Source of the DNA: Pseudomonas sessilinigenes
GTDB lineage: Bacteria > Pseudomonadota > Gammaproteobacteria > Pseudomonadales > Pseudomonadaceae
DNA length: 64,000 bases
Direction: 5' to 3'
Assembly: GCF_003850565.1 (NCBI RefSeq)
Contig: NZ_CP027706.1
Span: 6,709,001 to 6,773,000 of the forward strand
Shown: one piece after another, positions 26,736 through 38,191 of the stretch
Numbering within the stretch: position 1 is the stretch's first letter
Layout: every line of letters begins with the position of its first letter
Position numbers and translations under genes: made by a program
Notes under the pieces: generated by a model
Database searches by the model: none
Told to the model about the DNA's origin: nothing
Seen by the model: the letters and a program-made list of their open reading frames with translations, nothing else

Positions 26736-27773
26736 ATGAACAAACGTGTCGCACTGGTCCTCGGCTCGGGAGGTGCCCGCGGGTACGCCCATATCGGGGT
26801 GATCGAGGAAATCGAGAAGCGCGGTTATGAAATTGCCTGTATCGCTGGCTGCTCCATGGGCGCCGTGGTAGGCGGTATCTACTCGGCCGGCAAGCTCGCG
26901 CAGTACCGCGAGTGGATCGAAAGCCTGGATTACCTCGACGTACTGCGCCTGGTGGATGTGAGCTTTCGCCTGGGAGCCATTCGCGGCGAAAAAGTCTTCG
27001 GGCAGATTCGCAAGATCGTCGGTGACGTGAACATCGAAGACTTGCGCATTCCCTACACCGCGGTTGCCACCGACCTGACCAACCAGCAGGAAATCTGGTT
27101 CCAGGAAGGCTGCCTGCATCAAGCCATGCGCGCCTCGGCGGCCATTCCCAGCCTGTTCACCCCGGTGATGCAGGGCAATCGCATGCTGGTGGACGGCGGC
27201 CTGCTCAACCCGCTGCCGATCGTTCCGGTGGTGTCCAGCCACTGCGACCTGATCATCGCGGTCAATCTCAACTCCACCAACCAGCGGCACTATCAGTTGC
27301 CGGTGATCCAGCGCCCCCCAGCCTTCAAGAGCCGCTTCGACAGCCTGATCAACTCGTTGGGCTCGCGCCTGCCATTCCGACGCAAGCAGGCCGAGCAACT
27401 GTTGTTGCTGGAGCAAGAGGCATTTAGAAGCGATGCGGCGCAGATCAATCCCTGGGTCGAAGGCGCCGAACCTGAGTCCCAACAGCCCGCCGCGGCCCCG
27501 GAAACCGACGGTGCCCCCAGGTCGGCCAGCGGCTCGTTCATCGTCGATAACGTCGGCCCCGCCTCGCTGCTGGACCTGGTCAACCAGAGCTTCGAAGTCA
27601 TGCAGACGTCCCTGGCCCAGTACAAGATCGCCGGCTACCCGCCGGATATCCTGATCAACGTACCCAAGCGGGTGTGTCGTTTCTTCGAATTCTACAAGGC
27701 GCCGGAGCTGATCGCCCTGGGTCGGGAAATCGCCAGCGACACCCTCGACCGCTACGAACAGGAGCAGCTCTAG
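26736..27773 (+). CDS. Patatin-like phospholipase (RssA type)
   Basis: This 345-residue cytoplasmic patatin has oxyanion loop GSGGARGYAHIG, nucleophile Ser40 in GCSMG, and catalytic Asp153 in VDGGLLNP. It is the short bacterial RssA type with a roughly 150-residue C-terminal extension that includes a Pro/Ala-rich linker. It hydrolyses acyl esters of lipids. GAAAGGA precedes ATG 26736, and the TTG at 26718 is rejected. Its stop is 2 bp from that of convergent kdpE. Confidence 0.88.
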   Translation: MNKRVALVLGSGGARGYAHIGVIEEIEKRGYEIACIAGCSMGAVVGGIYSAGKLAQYREWIESLDYLDVLRLVDVSFRLGAIRGEKVFGQIRKIVGDVNIEDLRIPYTAVATDLTNQQEIWFQEGCLHQAMRASAAIPSLFTPVMQGNRMLVDGGLLNPLPIVPVVSSHCDLIIAVNLNSTNQRHYQLPVIQRPPAFKSRFDSLINSLGSRLPFRRKQAEQLLLLEQEAFRSDAAQINPWVEGAEPESQQPAAAPETDGAPRSASGSFIVDNVGPASLLDLVNQSFEVMQTSLAQYKIAGYPPDILINVPKRVCRFFEFYKAPELIALGREIASDTLDRYEQEQL

Positions 27774-27774
27774 C

Positions 27775-28470
27775 TCAAGCTTCGCCCGTCAACAAGCGAT
27801 AACCGACCCCGGCCTCGGTGACGATAAAACGCGGCCGGGTCGGATCGTCTGCCAGCTTCTGGCGCAGGTGCCCGACCACGATCCGCAGGTAATGACTGTC
27901 CTCGGTATGGGTCGGCCCCCAGATGTCCTTGAGCAGTTGCTGCTGGGTGATCACCCGCCCCGGGTGGCGGGCCAGCTGGGCCAATACCGCATATTCCTTG
28001 CGTGTCAGGGCCACTTCCACGTCCTCGAGCAAGACCCGGCGGTACGCCAGGTCGACCGTCAAGGGCCCCACCTGCAACGCCGCTTCCTGGACTTCTCCCG
28101 ACGGTGCCTGGCGCAACAGGGCGCGTATGCGAGCCAGGAACTCCTGGATACCGAACGGCTTGGTGACATAGTCGTTGGCCCCGCCGTCCAGGGCTTCGAC
28201 CTTCTGCAACTCGCTGGCCCGCACCGAGAGCACCAGCACTGGTACCGCCGACCACTCGCGAAATTCGCGCAGCACCTGCTGGCCATCCATGTCCGGCAAC
28301 CCCAGGTCGAGCACCAGCAGGTCCGGCTTGTTCAACGCCGCCTGGGCCAGGCCCTCGGTACCGGTGCCGGCTTCAATCACTTTGTATCCTTGGGACGCCA
28401 GGCTGATGCGCAGGAATTTGCGGATCTGCGGCTCGTCGTCGATGACCAGGATGGTCGCGGTCTGGCTCAT
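27775..28470 (-). CDS. kdpE: Response regulator KdpE
   Basis: An OmpR/PhoB-type regulator of 231 residues. The receiver at 1-120 has DDEPQ, LLVLDLGLPDMDG with the phospho-Asp, and TKPF with the conserved Lys. A winged helix lies at about 130-228. It activates kdpFABC when potassium is limiting or osmolarity is high. It is the last gene of the kdp cluster, about 100 bp after kdpD, which is slightly more spacing than in enterobacteria. Confidence 0.95.
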   Translation of the reverse strand: MSQTATILVIDDEPQIRKFLRISLASQGYKVIEAGTGTEGLAQAALNKPDLLVLDLGLPDMDGQQVLREFREWSAVPVLVLSVRASELQKVEALDGGANDYVTKPFGIQEFLARIRALLRQAPSGEVQEAALQVGPLTVDLAYRRVLLEDVEVALTRKEYAVLAQLARHPGRVITQQQLLKDIWGPTHTEDSHYLRIVVGHLRQKLADDPTRPRFIVTEAGVGYRLLTGEA

Positions 28471-28568
28471 GGGTTCAGTTCAAGACAAATAAGAGACAAG
28501 AGAGTAGCGCAACGCCAATCTCCTCCAGAGGGCTTTTGCAGGAGCCCTCGCCCCTGCCACCGATCGCG

Positions 28569-31220
28569 TCACAGCTCACCCTCGAGTTCCGGCTGGGCCT
28601 GCAAGGGCAGGTACAGGGTGATACAGGTACCCTTCCCATCGATGCCATCGGCGACACTGATGTGCCCGCCATGGGCACCCACCATGCCCTTGCAGATCGC
28701 CAGCCCCAGGCCCGTACCCTGGCCGCCCCGATCGCCCCTGGCGGCGGTGTAGAACATGTCGAAGATCTTCGCCCGCTCCTCCTCCGGAATACCCGGCCCC
28801 TCGTCGCTCACAGCGAAACTCAGCGCCTGCTCGTCGGCGCGAACCGCCAGGTGCAGGCGGCCATGGACCGGGGAAAAACGCGCCGCATTCTCCAGCACAT
28901 TGACCAGGGCCTGTTCGATCAGCGCCGCGTGTACATACAGCAGCGGAAGATCCTGGGGCAACTGCGTGCTGACCTGCAACGGCGCCAGCACCACCCGCAG
29001 GCGATTGAGCGCGCTGCCGACGATATCCGCCGGGGTGACCCAGTCGCGGGCCAGCTTCAAGGCGCCATGGCCAAGCCGGGTCATGTCCAGCAGGTTCTGG
29101 ATATATCGATCCAGGCGCTCGGCTTCATCCCGGGTGCCCTCCAGCAGTTCCCTGCGATCCTCGAGGGGAATCGCCTCGCCCAAGGCCAACAGGCTATCGA
29201 TGCTGCCGCGCATCGACGTCAGCGGAGTGCGCAAGTCGTGGGACACAGAGGCCAGCAAGGCGCTGCGCAGTTGCTCGGTTTCGCCGTGCAAGCGCGCCGC
29301 CTCCAGGTCCTCGGCCAGGCGCGCCCGGGCCAGGGCCTGGGCCAACGGCTGGCTGAGCGCGGTAAGCAAGCGCCGGCGTTGATCACTGAAGACCGCGCCC
29401 TCCCTGGGACACACACCCAATAGGCCCAAGGGGCCGTCATCCACTGACAGCGGCCACCACCACCAACGGCCAAAAGGCAAGGTCCCAGTGCCCAACCCCG
29501 CAGGTTGATCGTGCTGCCAGGCCCAATCGGCCGCGGCTCGCTCGGCTTCGGAGAGTTGCTGGGTGCCACCACTCTCGACCTTCCACGCACCTTGCTCATC
29601 GCGGTTGAACAAACAGATACGCAACTCCTCGCGCCCGTTCAGGTGCTGGATCGCAGCGCTGATCACCGCCTGCCGATCGGTGGCAGCCGTGAGTTTGCGC
29701 GACAGGTCCAGCAGCTCGCCGGTTTCCTCCTGGGTATCGCGCAGTGCCTGCAATTGCCGGCGCTGGCGGGCCGCAAGGTTACCGGTGAGCGCAGCCATCA
29801 GCAGGAAGAACAGCAGGGTCAGCACGTCTTCTTCGCGCTGGATGGAAAGGGAGAAGTTCGGCGGGATGAACAGGAAGTCGTAACTCAGGAACGACAGCGC
29901 GGCGCAGGCCAGGGCCGGCCCCAGGCTGCTGCGCACCGCCACCAGCAGCACTGCGGCGAGAAATACCAGGGAGATGTTCGGCAGCGCCAGGATTCCAGCC
30001 ACGCCCCAGGCCAGGGCACTGGCCAACAAAGTCGCCAACAGCGCCAGGGCATAGTCGAACCACACCAGCGGATGCTTGACTCGCAACCTCGGCTGGCTAG
30101 GCAATGGCTCGCTGTCCAGGACATTGATTTCCAGGCCATCGGCGTTGCGCAGCAAACGTGCCGCCAGCCCGCCGCCGAACCAGCGCCGGCGCCAGCGACG
30201 GCTCGACTGCCCCACCAGCAACAGGCTGGCCCGCCGCTCGTTAGCGTGCTGGATCAGGGTCTTGGCCACCTCGCCCGCCCGCAGCAGGACCACCTCCCCG
30301 CCCAGGCGCTCGGCCAGTTGCTGGGCCGCCTGCAGACGCAAGCGCGACTGTTCGTCGCCAAGACGGCCGTTATCCACATGCACCAGGCTCCAGGGCAAAT
30401 GCCGACGCTGTGCGACCCGGCTGGCATGGCGCACCAGGCGTTCGGCCTGGAGATCACCGTCGACGCCCACCAACAGCCGCCCGCGCACCGCCGGTGCCGC
30501 TTGCCCGAGGCGGCGATAACCCTGGGCCAGGTCGTTGTCCACCTGGGCCGCCGCGGTCTGCATCGCCAACTCGCGCAGGGCCGTGAGGTTGGTCTGGCTG
30601 AAGAAGGCATCGATGGCCGCCCGGGCCTGCTCAGGCACATAGACCTTGCCATCGCGCAGGCGCTCCAGCAGCTCCCGGGGCGGCAGGTCCACCAGTTGCA
30701 ATTCATAGGCCTCCTGCAGCACCCAGTCGGGCAAGGTCTCGCGGACCTGGACCCCGGTGATGCCGCGCACCTGGTCATTGAGGCTCTCCAGGTGCTGGAC
30801 GTTGACCGTGGTGAACACGTCGATGCCCGCCGCCAGCAGCTCCTGGATGTCCTGCCAGCGCTTGGCATGGCGGCTGCCCGGGGCGTTGCTGTGGGCCAAC
30901 TCGTCCACCAGCGCCAGCTTGGGCCGGGCATTGAGCAAGCCATCCAGGTCCATCTCCTCCAGCAGCACCCCACGGTATTCCGAGCGCAGCAGGGGCTGTT
31001 GCGGCAAGCCGCCCAGCAGTGCCTCGGTCTCGGCCCGTCCGTGGGTCTCCACCACCCCGGCCAGGACCTTGACGCCCTGGCGCATCTGAGTATGGGCGGC
31101 CTGGAGCATGGCGTAGGTCTTGCCGACCCCGGGCGCGGCGCCGAGAAAGACCTTGAGCCGGCCACGCCCGTCCCGGGGCAGCTCGGCAAGCAGCGCGTCG
31201 GCGCGACCGGAATTACTCAT
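28569..31220 (-). CDS. kdpD: Potassium sensor histidine kinase KdpD
   Basis: This 883-residue sensor starts with the cytoplasmic KdpD domain with Walker A (GAAPGVGKT, about residues 26-34). A Usp-like domain at about 245-370 follows, then four closely spaced TM helices at about 395-490 and a GAF region at about 510-640. The kinase has H-box SHDLRTPLTSMRGSID, N-box LENAARFSP and GTGLGLAICK. It phosphorylates KdpE. ATG 31220 gives the normal N-terminus; the longer frame to 31280 runs into the terminator. Confidence 0.95.
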   Translation of the reverse strand: MSNSGRADALLAELPRDGRGRLKVFLGAAPGVGKTYAMLQAAHTQMRQGVKVLAGVVETHGRAETEALLGGLPQQPLLRSEYRGVLLEEMDLDGLLNARPKLALVDELAHSNAPGSRHAKRWQDIQELLAAGIDVFTTVNVQHLESLNDQVRGITGVQVRETLPDWVLQEAYELQLVDLPPRELLERLRDGKVYVPEQARAAIDAFFSQTNLTALRELAMQTAAAQVDNDLAQGYRRLGQAAPAVRGRLLVGVDGDLQAERLVRHASRVAQRRHLPWSLVHVDNGRLGDEQSRLRLQAAQQLAERLGGEVVLLRAGEVAKTLIQHANERRASLLLVGQSSRRWRRRWFGGGLAARLLRNADGLEINVLDSEPLPSQPRLRVKHPLVWFDYALALLATLLASALAWGVAGILALPNISLVFLAAVLLVAVRSSLGPALACAALSFLSYDFLFIPPNFSLSIQREEDVLTLLFFLLMAALTGNLAARQRRQLQALRDTQEETGELLDLSRKLTAATDRQAVISAAIQHLNGREELRICLFNRDEQGAWKVESGGTQQLSEAERAAADWAWQHDQPAGLGTGTLPFGRWWWWPLSVDDGPLGLLGVCPREGAVFSDQRRRLLTALSQPLAQALARARLAEDLEAARLHGETEQLRSALLASVSHDLRTPLTSMRGSIDSLLALGEAIPLEDRRELLEGTRDEAERLDRYIQNLLDMTRLGHGALKLARDWVTPADIVGSALNRLRVVLAPLQVSTQLPQDLPLLYVHAALIEQALVNVLENAARFSPVHGRLHLAVRADEQALSFAVSDEGPGIPEEERAKIFDMFYTAARGDRGGQGTGLGLAICKGMVGAHGGHISVADGIDGKGTCITLYLPLQAQPELEGEL

Positions 31221-31283
31221 GGGGCATCTCTCTGCGACAAGACAATGGGTTTCAATCGTCACTCCTTGGGGCTCGAGCATCGC

Positions 31284-31308
31284 AAAAGCCCCTTTCGGGG
31301 CTTTTTTA
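31284..31308. terminator. Hairpin terminator between kdpC and kdpD
   Basis: The stem AAGCCCC / GGGGCTT with a 4-nt loop is flanked by an A-run and a T-run, so it is active in principle on either strand. It lies downstream of kdpC and before kdpD, so kdpDE expression may be only partly coupled to kdpFABC. Confidence 0.75.
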
Positions 31309-31320
31309 AGGCTCGCCAGA

Positions 31321-31866
31321 TTACAGCCGCTCCAGGGCCAGGTTCAGGGCCAGCACATTGACCACCGGCGGGCCGATCAGCGGCCGCTCGGTGTGCTCTG
31401 CCACCAAGGCTCGGAGCCGGTCGGCTGGCAGGTTGCGTGCCACTGCAACTCGCGCCAGTTGATAGTCAATCGCCTGCGGTGGCAAGTGCGGATCCAGGCC
31501 GCTGCCGGAAGTGGTCAGCAACGCCAGGGGCACCGGGCCCTGCCCGGGCACCAAGAGCTTGTTGGCATCTTCGATCACCCGGGTCGCCAGCGCCGGATTG
31601 CTCGGTGCCAGGTTGCTGGCCCCGCTGGCCACCGTGGCAAAGGCACCTGCGGAGGGGCGCGGGTGGAACCAGGCATCACCGACAAAGTCCTGGGCGATCA
31701 GGGCCGAACCCCGCACCTTGCCGCTGTCATCGCGGACCAGGCTGCCATTGGCCTGGTCCGCGAACGCGACCTGGGCCACTCCAGTGACCACCAGCGGATA
31801 GGCCACGCCGGTTATCAGGGTCATCAACGCGATCAGGCTCAAGGCCGGACGCAATACGCTAGACAT
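31321..31866 (-). CDS. kdpC: K+-transporting ATPase subunit KdpC
   Basis: This 181-residue protein has one N-terminal TM helix (about residues 8-32, with [14 protein letters not shown]) and a periplasmic domain. Family motifs [16 protein letters not shown] and [12 protein letters not shown] are followed by [15 protein letters not shown] [13 protein letters not shown]. It increases ATP affinity and stabilises the KdpFABC complex in the inner membrane. It lies 32 bp after kdpB. Confidence 0.95.
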   Translation of the reverse strand: MSSVLRPALSLIALMTLITGVAYPLVVTGVAQVAFADQANGSLVRDDSGKVRGSALIAQDFVGDAWFHPRPSAGAFATVASGASNLAPSNPALATRVIEDANKLLVPGQGPVPLALLTTSGSGLDPHLPPQAIDYQLARVAVARNLPADRLRALVAEHTERPLIGPPVVNVLALNLALERL

Positions 31867-31898
31867 CTCTCAATCCTCGATGGGTCAATCCCGGCCGC

Positions 31899-33983
<2,085 letters not shown>

Positions 33984-33993
33984 CATCAGATCC

Positions 33994-35688
33994 TCAGAAG
34001 CCCATGCTCAGTTGTTCGGCGATGGGGCCCAGCGCCAGGGTCGGCAGGAACGTCAGGCCACCTACCAGCAAGATGGTCATGGTCAGCAAGGCCACGAACA
34101 GTGGGCCATGGGTGGGAAAGCTGTTCTGGCCTACAGGCGCGGGTTTCTTCAGGGCCAGGCTGCCAGCCAGGGCCAGTACCGGCAGGATGTAGCCGAAGCG
34201 ACCGATCAGCATGCCCAGGCCCAGCATCAGGTTATGAAACGAGGTGTTGGCGCTGAAGCCACCGAATGCCGAGCCATTGTTGGCGCTGGCCGAGGTGTAG
34301 GCGTACAGCAGTTGGCTGAAGCCGTGGGGCCCAGGGTTGCTGATGGCTCCGGCCGGTCCTGGCAAGCTGGCGGCCAGCGCCCCCAGCACCAGCACGCCGA
34401 TGGGCATGACCATCAGGGTCAGTACCAGCAGTTGCACTTCCCTGGCCTGGAGCTTCTTGCCCAGGTACTCAGGAGTGCGCCCGATCATCAGGCCGGCCAG
34501 GAATACCGCGATCAGCACATTGAGCAGCATGCCGTAGAGCCCGGCGCCGACACCGCCGAAGATTACCTCGCCCACCATCATGTTGATCAGCGCCACCATG
34601 CCGCTCAGCGGGTTGAGGCTGTCGTGCATGCCGTTGACCGAACCGTTGGAGGCGGCAGTGGTGGTCACCGACCACAGCACCGTGGCCGTGGTGCCGAAGC
34701 GCATCTCCTTGCCCTCCAGCGGCGCTGCCTGCTCCACGGCCGGATTGGCCAATGCCGGGTTGGGTTGGTATTCGGCCCACAGCGAGGTGGCACCGCCGAT
34801 CAGGAACAGCGCCAGCATGCAGGCGATGATGGCCCGGCTCTGGCGCATGTCCTTGACGTAATGGCCAAAGGTGAAGACCAGCGCCACCGGGATCAGGATG
34901 ATCGAAGCCAGTTCGAACAGGTTGCTCCAGGCCGTGGGGTTCTCGAACGGATGCGCCGAGTTGACCCCGAAGAAGCCACCGCCGTTGGTGCCCAGTTGCT
35001 TGATGGCAATCTGGCTGGCCGCTGGCCCCAGGGGAATCATCTGGTCGTTACCTTGCACGGTCAGGGCGTCCACATAGTGAGCGAACGTCTGCGGCACGCC
35101 CTGCCAGACCAGCAGCAAGGCCAGCAGCAGGCACAGCGGCAACAGGCCGTAGAGGGTGGCACGGGTCATGTCCGCCCAGAAGTTGCCCAGGGTGCGTACC
35201 GAGCGTCGGCCAATACCCCGGCACAGGGCCACCAGCACCGCCAGGCCGGTGGCCGCGCTGACAAAGTTCTGCACGGTCAGGCCGGCCATCTGGCTGAGGT
35301 AGCTCAAGGATGCCTCGCCGCTGTAGGCCTGCCAGTTGGTGTTGGTCATGAAGCTGACCGCGGTATTGAAAGCCAGGGTCCACTCCTGCCCCGGCAGGTG
35401 TTGCGGGTTGAGGGGCAAGTGGTCCTGGAACAGCAGGATGAAGAACAACAGGGCGAACCCGGCGAGGTTGAACGCCAGCAAGGCCAGGCTGTACTTCTGC
35501 CAGCTCTGCTCCAGTTGCGGATCGACCCCGGCGATGCGGTAGCACACACGTTCCACCGGCCCCAGGACCGGGGTCAGCCAGGTACGCTGGCCTTCCATCA
35601 CTTTGTAGTAGAAGCGTCCCAGCCAGGGCGCAGGCACCAGCACCAGCGCGAAGAAGGCGAGGATCAGCCAATAGTCATAACTGTGCAT
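33994..35688 (-). CDS. kdpA: K+-binding channel-like subunit KdpA
   Basis: This 564-residue membrane protein has ten or so TM helices and belongs to the superfamily of potassium transporters with four selectivity-filter-like loops. Visible ones include [30 protein letters not shown] and SSNGSAFGG-like [19 protein letters not shown] 35688 with AGGAG 8 nt upstream gives the usual MHSYDYWL start; the frame reaching 35718 is rejected because it runs into kdpF. Confidence 0.97.
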   Translation of the reverse strand: MHSYDYWLILAFFALVLVPAPWLGRFYYKVMEGQRTWLTPVLGPVERVCYRIAGVDPQLEQSWQKYSLALLAFNLAGFALLFFILLFQDHLPLNPQHLPGQEWTLAFNTAVSFMTNTNWQAYSGEASLSYLSQMAGLTVQNFVSAATGLAVLVALCRGIGRRSVRTLGNFWADMTRATLYGLLPLCLLLALLLVWQGVPQTFAHYVDALTVQGNDQMIPLGPAASQIAIKQLGTNGGGFFGVNSAHPFENPTAWSNLFELASIILIPVALVFTFGHYVKDMRQSRAIIACMLALFLIGGATSLWAEYQPNPALANPAVEQAAPLEGKEMRFGTTATVLWSVTTTAASNGSVNGMHDSLNPLSGMVALINMMVGEVIFGGVGAGLYGMLLNVLIAVFLAGLMIGRTPEYLGKKLQAREVQLLVLTLMVMPIGVLVLGALAASLPGPAGAISNPGPHGFSQLLYAYTSASANNGSAFGGFSANTSFHNLMLGLGMLIGRFGYILPVLALAGSLALKKPAPVGQNSFPTHGPLFVALLTMTILLVGGLTFLPTLALGPIAEQLSMGF

Positions 35689-35699
35689 CACCGTCGCTC

Positions 35700-35789
35700 C
35701 TAGTTCCGATCCGCGCACAACAGTGCAATCAGCAGGTAAACGAACAGGCCCACTGCAAGCAGTAACGACACCGCGTCCAGAATGTTCAT
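35700..35789 (-). CDS. kdpF: K+-transporting ATPase small subunit KdpF
   Basis: A 29-residue single-helix membrane peptide beginning MNILDAVSLLLAVGL and ending in CADRN. It stabilises the KdpABC complex. A longer open frame reaching 35930 exists, but ATG 35789, with GGAG upstream, gives the known length. It is 11 bp before kdpA, as in other kdpFABC operons. Confidence 0.9.
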   Translation of the reverse strand: MNILDAVSLLLAVGLFVYLLIALLCADRN

Positions 35790-35872
35790 GGAATGTCTCC
35801 GAGGTACGGCGATTGCCGCGAATGCAGACATTGTCCGCAGGCTGCCTGTAAAGGAACGAGAGCGACGGGATG

Positions 35873-35897
35873 GGTGGCCCATAAAGAAAGCGTAAAG
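35873..35897 (-). promoter_or_regulatory. Probable KdpE-binding box upstream of kdpF
   Basis: On the minus strand this reads TTTACGCTTTCTTTATGGGC and on into CACCC. It resembles the enterobacterial KdpE site, a TTTATA-C-TTTTTTTACA element followed by a C-rich stretch, and it lies about 85-110 bp upstream of kdpF where an activator should bind. Similarity is judged by eye. Confidence 0.45.
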
Positions 35898-36270
35898 ACT
35901 CACCCCAAGGACGTTTACCAGAGCCATCACAAGGCCTGGGTGATGCCGGCGGCAGCGCTGGCGCCTCTCTTGAGCTCGCCCTGGCTAACCACCCTATATG
36001 CCTGCTTTATAAGCATGGCCTGGCCCAAGGCAGCGACCGGACAGGTATTTTGCGGGGCTGGCCGGAACTGGGCTGTATCTGCCTCCGGCTCACTGGGCGT
36101 CGACGAGCATGTACTGACAGACGCCACGCTCTGCGGCACATGGGAACGCTACCCGGCAGAACGATCAGGCATACAATGGAACCCACGCAAAGTGCTTTGA
36201 CTCAAAGCACCATAGACTGACTCCAGCACGAATCCACGTGCCTGGAGCACGCCCCCTCAAGGAGAATCCT
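35898..36270. other. Intergenic region between kdp and the DUF2897 gene
   Basis: About 370 bp with no supported gene between divergent transcripts. It should hold the promoter of the DUF2897 gene; no other recognisable feature was found. Confidence 0.5.
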
Positions 36271-36438
36271 ATGCCCTGGTATGCCTGGTTGATTCTGGTG
36301 GTTGCCATCGGCTCCATCGTCGGCGGCTTGATGCTGCTGCGTGACACCGCCAGCAAGGTAGAGCTGACCGAAGAGCAGCGCAGACGCGTGGCCGAGCGCA
36401 ACGCAGAGATGGATGCCAAGGAAGCCCGTGACCGTTGA
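36271..36438 (+). CDS. Small membrane protein, DUF2897 family
   Basis: This 55-residue protein has one N-terminal TM helix (MPWYAWLILVVAIGSIVGGLMLL) and then a charged helix (VELTEEQRRRVAERNAEMDAKEARDR). That layout and size match DUF2897. ATG 36271 follows a perfect AAGGAG with 6 nt spacing. The function is unknown; it probably exposes a charged cytoplasmic tail. Confidence 0.85.
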   Translation: MPWYAWLILVVAIGSIVGGLMLLRDTASKVELTEEQRRRVAERNAEMDAKEARDR

Positions 36439-36443
36439 ACCTG

Positions 36444-36473
36444 CCGGCCCCTGCACCCAAGGTGAAGGGGCCG
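36444..36473. terminator. Hairpin between convergent genes
   Basis: Arms CGGCCCCT / AGGGGCCG with a 13-nt loop lie between two convergent stops. There is no clear T-run, so it is a weak terminator candidate. Confidence 0.4.
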
Positions 36474-36481
36474 TTCGCGGT

Positions 36482-37333
36482 TTATCGCTCCCAATCGGCC
36501 TGGGCCATCTGCAAGCCGTGCAAACCTTTGTAGGCTGCTCGCTCAGGCGGACTCCAGCCATCGAGCAATGACGGAGCCAGGCGGTAGATCTCCACGCCCA
36601 ACGGACGGCAGACACTCAGTGGGTCCTGGGCCTCGGGCCCCCACATGGGTAATGACAGGTCGCCCCCCGGACACGTCGACAATGCGCAGAGCAAGTCTAT
36701 CTCGGCGAAGAACTCCAGATAGTCCCCCTTCTGCGCCGGGCAGGCCTTCATGAAATACAGATCGTCGTGATTCAGGCCCGTGCACTGGAAGATATTCAAT
36801 ACGTCATGCACATCGAACTCGGTGAGGCCGTAAGGCAAGACAGCCCGAGTCAGATTCGAGTGGCAGTGGTGGTGAAAATCCTCGCCAGTGAGCATTCGAT
36901 TCACATAAGGGTCGCAGCGGGTCCCCAGCAAATCGTGCAGGCGCCCACCATGCTCATCAACGCCATAATGTGCCAGGCTGTCATCGGTAATGGTGACCAG
37001 GGGGCGCAGGAACGGCAGGTTGGACCAGAGCCGATCATGAGTACTGACATGTGCCCCCTGTAATTGTCGGGTCCGCGCAGCCCACAAGCGCTCCCGCGGG
37101 TCATCGGCGTTCCAGACATTGAAGTCCCCCACCTGCGGTCCCACGGGGGTAGTTACCCGGAACACGTGACCAGCCGGGACCTTCCAGGCCCGACCGGTGC
37201 GGATGGGTACTTCGAACTGCTCGATCAACGTGCGTTGTGCCTGGTTATCGCGGATACGCTCGTAAAAAGCCGTATCCACCTGTAGCGCCGAACCTTTACT
37301 GACCTGATAAGCCGCCGGGTAGTCCTTGTACAT
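36482..37333 (-). CDS. DUF1989 / urea-carboxylase-associated family protein
   Basis: This 283-residue protein has the DUF1989 signature: GRAWKVPAGHVFRVTTPVGPQVGDFNVWNADDPRERLW, SNLPFLRPLVTITDD, and the metal-binding-looking cluster GEDFHHHCHSNL. The family occurs next to urea/allophanate and S-methyl- or guanidine-type nitrogen catabolism genes and is usually called urea amidolyase-associated, but no such enzymes are here. The upstream GntR gene is on the same strand (30 bp gap) and probably controls it. Confidence 0.82.
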   Translation of the reverse strand: MYKDYPAAYQVSKGSALQVDTAFYERIRDNQAQRTLIEQFEVPIRTGRAWKVPAGHVFRVTTPVGPQVGDFNVWNADDPRERLWAARTRQLQGAHVSTHDRLWSNLPFLRPLVTITDDSLAHYGVDEHGGRLHDLLGTRCDPYVNRMLTGEDFHHHCHSNLTRAVLPYGLTEFDVHDVLNIFQCTGLNHDDLYFMKACPAQKGDYLEFFAEIDLLCALSTCPGGDLSLPMWGPEAQDPLSVCRPLGVEIYRLAPSLLDGWSPPERAAYKGLHGLQMAQADWER

Positions 37334-37363
37334 CGGTATGCTCCTTGCCTGCTGATGGATGGA

Positions 37364-38002
37364 TTAGCTGAACATGCTCAATAGCAAACGCTCGGAGTCG
37401 TGTAGATACGACTCCATGGCCTCGCCGGCAGAGTGTTTGTCGCCCTCTGCCAGCCATTCATGAATTTGGTGGTCACGCGCCAGCCAGGGTGCCTGGAACA
37501 GCGCTTCATCCGGTGCGCTGAAGAACAGCAGCCGCAATTGCGCGACGACTTTGGTGAAGAACTCATCCAGCAGGCGCGAATCCAGCAATCCCACTACATG
37601 CTGATGGAAACGCAGGCCATGGGTGCCGACGGAGCGCCAATCCTCTCGCTCCCGGGCCAACTCGGCGGCTTCGAGGGCCTCAAGCATATAATCGGACTGG
37701 TATTCGCGCAGCGGCCTGGCGTTGGCAATCGCCTGCAGCTCAAGAGTCCGGCGAACTCGAAACAGGTCGCGCACGTCGTCGCTGTTCAAGCGCCGCACGG
37801 TCATGCCCTTATGACGAATGTAGAGCGCCAGGCCATCCTGTCCTAGACGATGCAACGCCTCACGAATGGTGTTACGCGAAGCATTGTAAGTCCTGACCAG
37901 TTCACTCTCGAGCAGCGGCATGCCGGGTGGAAAGCGCCCACCAATGATATCTGCACGCAACTCCAGCGTGATGTAATCCGCCAGGGACAAACCATTGCTC
38001 AT
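37364..38002 (-). CDS. GntR-family regulator (FadR/FCD subgroup)
   Basis: A 212-residue regulator. The winged helix lies at about 8-75 (PLLESELVRTYNASRNTIREALHRLGQDGLALYIRHKGMTVRRL), followed by an FCD effector domain at about 85-205 with its helical His/Asp metal site. ATG 38002 is the likely start; the frame to 38050 would add 16 unrelated residues. It probably regulates itself and the DUF1989 gene. The imperfect palindrome CAACAATAGTTG just upstream (about 38018-38031) is a possible operator. Confidence 0.88.
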   Translation of the reverse strand: MSNGLSLADYITLELRADIIGGRFPPGMPLLESELVRTYNASRNTIREALHRLGQDGLALYIRHKGMTVRRLNSDDVRDLFRVRRTLELQAIANARPLREYQSDYMLEALEAAELAREREDWRSVGTHGLRFHQHVVGLLDSRLLDEFFTKVVAQLRLLFFSAPDEALFQAPWLARDHQIHEWLAEGDKHSAGEAMESYLHDSERLLLSMFS

Positions 38003-38191
38003 GGGAAGCTCTCGTGATTGTTCAACAATAGTTGAATAACCAGCAATCACTTATCGTGCCAACTGTTGGCAACCCGGAGTTCTCTGAAAGTTGTGAAAAA
38101 ACTGTAACCGGGAGCTAAAGACGACTTATAAGTAGAGTGTGATCTGCCAAACCTTGGTTAAAATGGCGACCTAGTTGTGGAGGTTTCTCAT

